Source of the DNA: a bacterium
GTDB lineage: Bacteria > UBA9089 > UBA9088
Assembly (NCBI GenBank): GCA_003498085.1
Contig: DNCM01000041.1
Span: 1-9,059 of the forward strand
Direction of reading: 5' to 3'
DNA: 9,059 bases
Shown here piece after piece: positions 1 to 4,427 of the stretch. Position 1 is the first letter of the stretch. Every line of letters starts with the position of its first letter. The notes below the pieces were generated by a model. The model made no database searches. It was not told the DNA's origin and worked only from the letters and a program-made list of their open reading frames with translations. A program made the position numbers and the translations under genes.

Positions 1-2
1 CT

Positions 3-137
3 TCAAAAGGTAGTCATAATAGCCATAAACCACCATCTACTGATAGGCTTAGAAAAAAGCTTCCTGGTAGTTTGTGTAAATCCAATGGAAATAAACCTGG
101 TGGACAGAGAGGACATATTTGTGATTATCATGATTAA
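3..137 (+). pseudogene. Fragment of IS66-family transposase (TnpC), N-terminal region
   Basis: Reading from position 3 gives about 44 residues ending at the TAA at 135-137, and the frame runs off the left edge. The fragment contains NSHKPPSTD near its start and NKPGGQRGH near its end. These match the N-terminal part of IS66 TnpC transposases, which typically reads NSSKPPSSDGL, then a basic stretch ending in KPGGQ-GH. In intact IS66 proteins this region precedes a zinc-finger domain and the DDE catalytic domain. Here the frame stops a few residues after the GGQRGH block, and nothing downstream resembles the rest, so the gene is broken. Whether the missing start lies just left of the window cannot be seen. 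I am confident of the family from the two motifs. That it is non-functional is inferred from the early stop. Confidence 0.75.
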
Positions 138-147
138 TTAAAATTTG

Positions 148-177
148 TTGACAAGGATTTATAATGTTTAATAAAAT
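148..177 (+). promoter_or_regulatory. Candidate sigma70-type promoter for the htpX-rpmE-pabC-folC operon
   Basis: A perfect -35 hexamer TTGACA lies at 148-153. With an 18-base spacer the -10 would be TAAAAT at 172-177, which matches 5 of 6 consensus bases. Transcription would then start near 184, leaving a leader of only about a dozen bases. A perfect TATAAT also occurs at 160-165. It is only 6 bases from this TTGACA and would need a poor -35 (TTAAAA at 138-143, 16-base spacer). Either arrangement could work. The position immediately upstream of the first gene supports a promoter here, but which elements are used is inferred. Confidence 0.5.
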
Positions 178-184
178 TTTAAAC

Positions 185-190
185 GGTGAT
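185..190 (+). promoter_or_regulatory. Ribosome binding site of htpX
   Basis: GGTGAT lies five bases before the ATG at 196. It is a modest Shine-Dalgarno match but correctly spaced, and it supports starting htpX at 196. Confidence 0.45.
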
Positions 191-195
191 GATAG

Positions 196-1029
196 ATGAA
201 TTTATTTAAGACATTTTTACTTATGTTTAGCCTTTTCCTATTGTTCATGGCAATGGGAAAGTTAATTGGCGGAAGTAGTGGTATGACATTTGCCCTTATT
301 ATGGCGGGAATTATGAATTTTATTGGCTATTTCTTTTCGGACAAGATAGTTCTTGCTATGTATAGGGCAAAAGAGGCTAGTGAATCGGAGTTTCCTAATC
401 TCCATAGGATGTTGAATAACCTCTGTCAAGCATCAAAACTTCCAAAACCAAAACTTTATGTCGTAGAGTCAGCATCTCCGAATGCATTTGCAACAGGAAG
501 GGATCCAAAGCATGCCTCTGTTGCTGTAACAACAGGAATTATTAAGCTTCTTTCCTATGATGAACTTGAAGGTGTAATTGGTCATGAGCTCGCTCATATC
601 AAAAATAGGGATATCCTTATTGCAACAATTGCTGCAACCATTGCAGCAGCCATAACATATATTGCCCATATGGCAAAATGGGCAGCTATATTTGGTGGCC
701 ATAGGGGTGGAAGGGGCGGTCATCCATTAATTCTTCTTGTAATAGCAATTATTGCACCACTTGCAGCCATGATAATTCAACTTGCAATATCAAGATCTCG
801 TGAATACCTTGCAGATGAGACAGGAGCAAGAATTGTAGGAAGTCCAAACAAGCTTGCAGGCGCCCTTGAGAAATTAAGACTTGGAGTTGAAAGAAAACCT
901 TGGGATGTGAACCCATCGACTGCCCATATGTTTATTGTAAACCCATTATCCGGTGGCTTTATTCTTCAACTATTCTCAACCCATCCACCAATTGAGGAAA
1001 GAGTAAGAAGACTGAGGGCTATGTTATGA
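196..1029 (+). CDS. htpX: HtpX-type membrane zinc metalloprotease (peptidase M48)
   Basis: This is a 277-residue inner-membrane protease of the HtpX family. In E. coli, HtpX degrades misfolded membrane proteins alongside FtsH. Two hydrophobic segments lie near the N-terminus (about 5-25 and 29-47). The zinc site is HELAH at 130-134, and the third ligand is expected to be E203 in the SRSREYLAD block that is conserved in the family. Two more hydrophobic stretches (about 139-165 and 177-198) are separated by a Gly/His/Arg-rich loop at 166-176. The C-terminal FSTHPPIEERVRRLRAM motif is typical of HtpX. The length is close to the usual 280-295 residues, and all catalytic residues are present. The ATG at 196 gives a complete first membrane segment. 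The gene opens the operon, and its stop overlaps the rpmE start by four bases (ATGA). Confidence 0.95.
   Translation: MNLFKTFLLMFSLFLLFMAMGKLIGGSSGMTFALIMAGIMNFIGYFFSDKIVLAMYRAKEASESEFPNLHRMLNNLCQASKLPKPKLYVVESASPNAFATGRDPKHASVAVTTGIIKLLSYDELEGVIGHELAHIKNRDILIATIAATIAAAITYIAHMAKWAAIFGGHRGGRGGHPLILLVIAIIAPLAAMIIQLAISRSREYLADETGARIVGSPNKLAGALEKLRLGVERKPWDVNPSTAHMFIVNPLSGGFILQLFSTHPPIEERVRRLRAML
1014..1018 (+). promoter_or_regulatory. Ribosome binding site of rpmE inside htpX
   Basis: GAGGG lies within the last codons of htpX, seven bases before the rpmE ATG at 1026. This suggests rpmE can recruit ribosomes itself as well as through the ATGA overlap. Confidence 0.5.
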
Positions 1030-1259
1030 AAAAGGATATCCATCCCGAATATAAAGAAATAAGTGTATCCTGCGCTTGTGGAATGAGTTTTAAAACGCGC
1101 TCAACATACTTTAAGCCAGAATTAAGACTTGAGATATGTTCAAATTGCCATCCATTTTTCACAGGAACAATGAAGCTTGTTGATACAGCAGGAAGGGTAG
1201 AAAGATTCATAGAGAGATATAAAAAAACTAAAAAAGAAGAGGAAACCCCTTCCAGTTGA
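1026..1259 (+). CDS. rpmE: 50S ribosomal protein L31, zinc-binding type
   Basis: This 77-residue basic protein matches bacterial ribosomal protein L31, which sits on the large subunit and contributes to the bridge with the 30S head. It opens MKKDIHPEY, the standard L31 start. Four cysteines at C16, C18, C38 and C41 form the CxC...CxxC zinc site of the C+ (zinc-containing) type, as opposed to the zinc-free paralogue made under zinc starvation. The block SNCHPFFTGTMKLVDTAGRV is the family's core signature. The Lys/Glu-rich tail after residue 65 is variable in the family. The gene overlaps htpX by four bases, and its TGA stop overlaps the TTG start of the next gene. No second L31 gene is seen in the window. 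Confidence 0.96.
   Translation: MKKDIHPEYKEISVSCACGMSFKTRSTYFKPELRLEICSNCHPFFTGTMKLVDTAGRVERFIERYKKTKKEEETPSS
1237..1258 (+). promoter_or_regulatory. Ribosome site and TTG start of the pabC-like gene, overlapping the rpmE stop
   Basis: AAGAGGA at 1237-1243 is a strong purine run about 12 bases before the TTG at 1256, which is somewhat long spacing. The TTG overlaps the rpmE stop (TTGA). No ATG or GTG occurs in frame nearby upstream, and the first in-frame ATG downstream is residue 82. The family N-terminal pattern (M-x-x-x-I-N-G) begins exactly at this TTG, so the rare start codon is well supported. It probably lowers initiation and couples it to rpmE translation. Confidence 0.6.
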
Positions 1260-2083
1260 TAGCCTATATTAACGGATGTTTTTCAGAAGAGCCAAAAATA
1301 TCATCATTTGATCACTCCTTCCTTTATGGAGACGGATGCTTTGAAACACTAAGAGCATATAATGGGAAGATATTTGAAGTAGAAGAGCATATAAAAAGAC
1401 TTAAAAATGCTTGTTCGATATTGAAGATAAACCTTCCAAGCATTGATTATGAAGAAATCTTTTATGAGCTACTTTCCTTAAATAGCCATCAAGATGCAAT
1501 GTTGAGAATGACGGTATCAAGGGGGGAGGGGCCTCGTGGGATAGATCCAGAACTATGCCAAAAACCAAATGTTGTTGTAATCTCTGAAGAGTTCTTTAGT
1601 TACCCAGATGAATGGTATGAAGATGGTATAGATACGGTTATCCTTGACATAAAAAAGACGCCAAAAGATGTTCTTCCTTCTATTAAATCAAACAATTATC
1701 TGAACAATATCCTCGCAAAGATAGAGGCAAAGGAAAAAGGGGTAGGGGAGGGTATCTTTCTTACAATTGATGGTCATGTAGCAGGTGGAATAACCAGCAA
1801 TATTTTTATTGTAAATGATGGAAAATTAATTACACCACCACTAACCCTCCCAATACTTCCTGGGATTACAAGGAAAGTAGTTATTGAGATAGCAAGATCC
1901 TTAGATATTTGTGTTTTAGAAGAGGCGTTTTACAAAGAGGAATTATTTAATGCGGATGAAGTGTTTTTAACAAACACAGGGTATGAGATTATGCCTATTA
2001 GAAAAATAAATGACCGTATCATTGGGGTAGGCAAGATTACAAAAAATCTCCTTGCACACTTTAGGGATATAACAAATGGATGA
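1256..2083 (+). CDS. pabC: Class IV PLP enzyme, probable 4-amino-4-deoxychorismate lyase (branched-chain aminotransferase-like)
   Basis: This 275-residue fold-type IV PLP enzyme belongs to the family of PabC, IlvE and D-amino-acid transaminase. PabC splits aminodeoxychorismate into p-aminobenzoate and pyruvate for folate synthesis. The N-terminal INGCF and FDHSFLYGDGCFETLR blocks are typical. K144 in SIKSNNYL aligns with the Schiff-base lysine, and LPGITR lies near 200. The late motif LTNTGYEIMPI has TN where branched-chain aminotransferases usually have TGTAAE, which favours PabC. So does folC, the next gene. One conserved feature is missing: the glutamate that normally contacts the PLP ring nitrogen (E177 in Bacillus D-amino-acid transaminase) is G177 here, in VAGGITSNIF. 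The start is TTG, overlapping rpmE, and the end overlaps folC by 8 bases. The family is certain. Lyase versus aminotransferase activity is inferred, and IlvE-like activity remains possible. Confidence 0.75.
   Translation: MIAYINGCFSEEPKISSFDHSFLYGDGCFETLRAYNGKIFEVEEHIKRLKNACSILKINLPSIDYEEIFYELLSLNSHQDAMLRMTVSRGEGPRGIDPELCQKPNVVVISEEFFSYPDEWYEDGIDTVILDIKKTPKDVLPSIKSNNYLNNILAKIEAKEKGVGEGIFLTIDGHVAGGITSNIFIVNDGKLITPPLTLPILPGITRKVVIEIARSLDICVLEEAFYKEELFNADEVFLTNTGYEIMPIRKINDRIIGVGKITKNLLAHFRDITNG
2063..2067 (+). promoter_or_regulatory. Ribosome binding site of folC inside the pabC-like gene
   Basis: AGGGA lies eight bases before the ATG at 2076. It supports that start even though it creates an 8-base overlap with the preceding gene. 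Confidence 0.45.
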
Positions 2084-3314
2084 ATGGCTATTGAGTCTTG
2101 AGAAATCTGGAATATCACTTGAACTTTCAAGAATAAAGAGGTTACTTAAGGAGCTTGGCAACCCACAGAAAAAATTCTCTTCAATCCACATCGCAGGGAC
2201 AAACGGTAAAGGCTCTATTTCAACATTTATAGCATCTGTTCTTATTAAGGCAGGCTATAAAACTGGATTATACACATCGCCACACCTTGTCTCTTTGTCT
2301 GAGAGAATAAAGGTAAATGGAACCCCAATTTCTGATGAAATGCTTAATTTTTTCACTAAAAAAGTAAGATCAATTGTTGAAAGGTGGGATGAACCTCCAA
2401 CATTCTTTGAAGCAATAACCGTAATCTGTTTTTTAGATTTTGCAGAAGAAAATATCGATATTGGTGTAATTGAAGTCGGCCTTGGTGGAAGGCTTGATGC
2501 AACGAATACAATAAAACCAATTCTTTCTATTATCACAAATATATCCCTTGAACACACGGACTACCTTGGAAATACTGTAGAAAAAATAGCTTATGAAAAA
2601 TCTGGAGTAATTAAAAGGAAGATACCAGTTGTCATTGGAAAAACATACAAAGAGGCAATGGATGTGATCGAAAACATGGCAAAGAAAAAGAAATCGCCAA
2701 CAATAGTTGAAGGAAGGGATTTTTATGCAAGTGGAACGCCGGATAATTTTGATGCGAAAATTCGCAGTAAAGTCTATAAAAATTTATCACTGCAGATGAT
2801 TGGCGATCACCAGGTAAAGAATGCAAGTATTGCTATTGCAGGACTTGAAACTATAAAAGATGCTTTTCCATTTTCTGATTATGCACTAAAAACTGGATTA
2901 AGGAATGCAAAGATTCATGGAAGGATGGATGTTGTATCTAAGGAGCCCTTGATCATCCTTGATGGAGCACACAATCCGGACAGTGCAAAGGTATTGAGGG
3001 GATGTCTAAACTCATACTTTTCTTCTTACAAACCAATATTCATTATTGGAATTCTATCTGACAAGGATATCGAAGAATTTTTCAGAAATCTTGATATATC
3101 TTCGTCTAAGACAATAATAACTGAAGCCAAAATAGATAGGACGTGTCCAAAAGAAGCCCTTTTCAAAATAGCTCAGAAATACACAAAAAATTGTCTTATG
3201 ATGGATGATGTAGAAACCGCAATAAAATATGCGAAAGAAATTGTTAAAAAAGATGAACTTATTTGCATCTGCGGCTCGCTCTATCTTATAGGCGAGGCAA
3301 TTTCAATTTTTTGA
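2076..3314 (+). CDS. folC: Folylpolyglutamate synthase / dihydrofolate synthase FolC
   Basis: This is a 412-residue Mur-ligase-fold enzyme that adds glutamate to dihydropteroate and/or to folates, using ATP. The P-loop is GTNGKGS at 41-47, followed by the family block LYTSPHLVSLSERIKVNG. EVGLGGRLDATN at 133-144 and NISLEHTDYLG follow. AYEKSGVIK contains the lysine region that in this family carries a carbamate ligating metal. The C-terminal domain has DGAHNPDS at 296-303, the hallmark of FolC. The length is normal (about 410-440), and the protein ends in the expected GSLYLIGE motif. Bacterial FolC is often bifunctional. The sequence alone does not tell whether this one makes dihydrofolate, polyglutamates or both. 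Its place after a pabC-like gene fits a folate sub-operon. Its last 34 bases overlap the 3' end of the cysteine desulfurase gene on the other strand. Confidence 0.94.
   Translation: MDEWLLSLEKSGISLELSRIKRLLKELGNPQKKFSSIHIAGTNGKGSISTFIASVLIKAGYKTGLYTSPHLVSLSERIKVNGTPISDEMLNFFTKKVRSIVERWDEPPTFFEAITVICFLDFAEENIDIGVIEVGLGGRLDATNTIKPILSIITNISLEHTDYLGNTVEKIAYEKSGVIKRKIPVVIGKTYKEAMDVIENMAKKKKSPTIVEGRDFYASGTPDNFDAKIRSKVYKNLSLQMIGDHQVKNASIAIAGLETIKDAFPFSDYALKTGLRNAKIHGRMDVVSKEPLIILDGAHNPDSAKVLRGCLNSYFSSYKPIFIIGILSDKDIEEFFRNLDISSSKTIITEAKIDRTCPKEALFKIAQKYTKNCLMMDDVETAIKYAKEIVKKDELICICGSLYLIGEAISIF
3275..3312 (+). terminator. Candidate intrinsic terminator inside the folC/desulfurase overlap
   Basis: Arms CTCGC (3275-3279) and CTAT (3281-3284) pair with ATAG (3288-3291) and GCGAG (3292-3296). 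One T is bulged at 3280 and the loop is CTT. TTGC at 3263-3266 and GCAA at 3297-3300 could extend the pairing across an internal loop. T-rich sequence follows at 3301-3312 and ends in six Ts. This would terminate the plus-strand operon. The 4-base offset before the T-rich part and the moderate stem make it uncertain. On the minus strand the hairpin is not directly followed by a T-run. Confidence 0.42.
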
Positions 3315-4426
3315 ACGATCTTTGGAAGAACATCCAAAACATAATCTATTTCTTCATCACTCGTCTTTCTTCCAAGTGTAAATCGGATAGAGCCATAAAT
3401 AAACTCTTCTGGAACACCGATTGCATTTAAAACATGAGATGGTCCTTCATTTGATGATGAACAAGCTGATGCAGAAGACGCTGCAATTCCTTCTCTATCA
3501 AGATATAGAAGGAGTTTTTCTCCATTTATAGACTTAATCGAAACATTCACATTACAAGGAAGTCTTTTCTCTGGATGGCCATTTAATCTTGCAGAAACTC
3601 TTTCCATAATCCCATTGATCAATTTATCTCGTAGAAAAGTAAGTTTTTTTATCTCATCTTGCATTAAATCTTCTGCAATTTCAATTGCCTTTCCAAATCC
3701 AACGATGCCCGGCGTATTTTCTGTTGATGAACGAAGTCCCTTTTCATGGCCACCCCCATGGAGAAGCGGCTTAATTCTTGTTCCTCTTCTTATGTACAAT
3801 GCACCAACACCCTTTGGACCATACAGTTTATGAGCCGAGATAGAAACAAGATCTGCATTTATGGAATTAACATCCAATGGGATATGGCTACAGGTCTGAA
3901 CACAATCTGTATGGAAATAGATATCGTTCTCCCATGCAATCTTTCCAATCTCTTCAATATCCTCGATTGTTCCAATCTCATTGTTTGCATGCATAATAGA
4001 GATAAGAATAGTCTTTTTGGTAATTGCCTTTTTTACATCGTCCGGAGAAACAAAGCCATAACTATCAACAGGAAGATATGTGACACTAAAACCTTCTTTT
4101 TCCAAAAAATGGCAAACCTCAAGAACTGAATGATGTTCAATTTGCGATGTAATGATATGATTTTTATTCTTATTGGCAAAACAAACACCTTTTATTGCCA
4201 AGTTGTTTGCCTCTGTTCCAGAGGAGGTAAAGACTATCTCATCTTCATTTGCACCCAAGAATCTTGCTATTTTATACCTTGTATCTTCGATTGCCTCTTT
4301 TGTCTCTTTTCCGAATGAATGAGTGCTTGATGGATTTCCAAAGAAATTGCAAAAGTATGGTTTCATTGCCTCTAGAACACTAGGCTCAAGGGGTGTTGTT
4401 GCCGCATGATCAAGATAGATCTTCAT
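3281..4426 (-). CDS. Cysteine desulfurase, IscS/NifS type
   Basis: This PLP-dependent class V enzyme takes sulfur from cysteine to give alanine and a persulfide for Fe-S clusters and thio-modifications. Taking the ATG at 4426, the protein is 381 residues and starts MKIYLDHAATTP, the canonical N-terminus. A TTG at 4447 would add 7 residues, but it lies 20 bases inside the upstream gene. The ATG sits one base after that gene's TAA. Visible motifs are GNPSSTHSFGKE, TSSGTEANNLAI, IEHHSVL, HANNEIGTI, HTDCVQT and SAHKLYGPKG with the PLP lysine (K200). The catalytic cysteine is C322 in SSASACSSSNEGPSHVL. The loop spacing is that of group I enzymes (IscS/NifS) rather than SufS. No iscU, nifU or iscR lies nearby, so iscS versus nifS is left open. 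It is the last gene of the minus operon, and it overlaps folC tail to tail. Confidence 0.92.
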   Translation of the reverse strand: MKIYLDHAATTPLEPSVLEAMKPYFCNFFGNPSSTHSFGKETKEAIEDTRYKIARFLGANEDEIVFTSSGTEANNLAIKGVCFANKNKNHIITSQIEHHSVLEVCHFLEKEGFSVTYLPVDSYGFVSPDDVKKAITKKTILISIMHANNEIGTIEDIEEIGKIAWENDIYFHTDCVQTCSHIPLDVNSINADLVSISAHKLYGPKGVGALYIRRGTRIKPLLHGGGHEKGLRSSTENTPGIVGFGKAIEIAEDLMQDEIKKLTFLRDKLINGIMERVSARLNGHPEKRLPCNVNVSIKSINGEKLLLYLDREGIAASSASACSSSNEGPSHVLNAIGVPEEFIYGSIRFTLGRKTSDEEIDYVLDVLPKIVQKIEIASPIR

Positions 4427-4427
4427 T

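Noticed and set aside
122..140. Partly palindromic ATTATCATGATTAAT-like sequence before the htpX promoter, vaguely like a Fur box.
   Set aside because: Only the 8-base core is a true palindrome, and the match to a Fur site is poor. It also lies within the end of the transposase fragment.
3615..4318. Plus-strand open frames opposite the cysteine desulfurase.
   Set aside because: They lack motifs and ribosome sites and are fully explained by the strong minus-strand gene.
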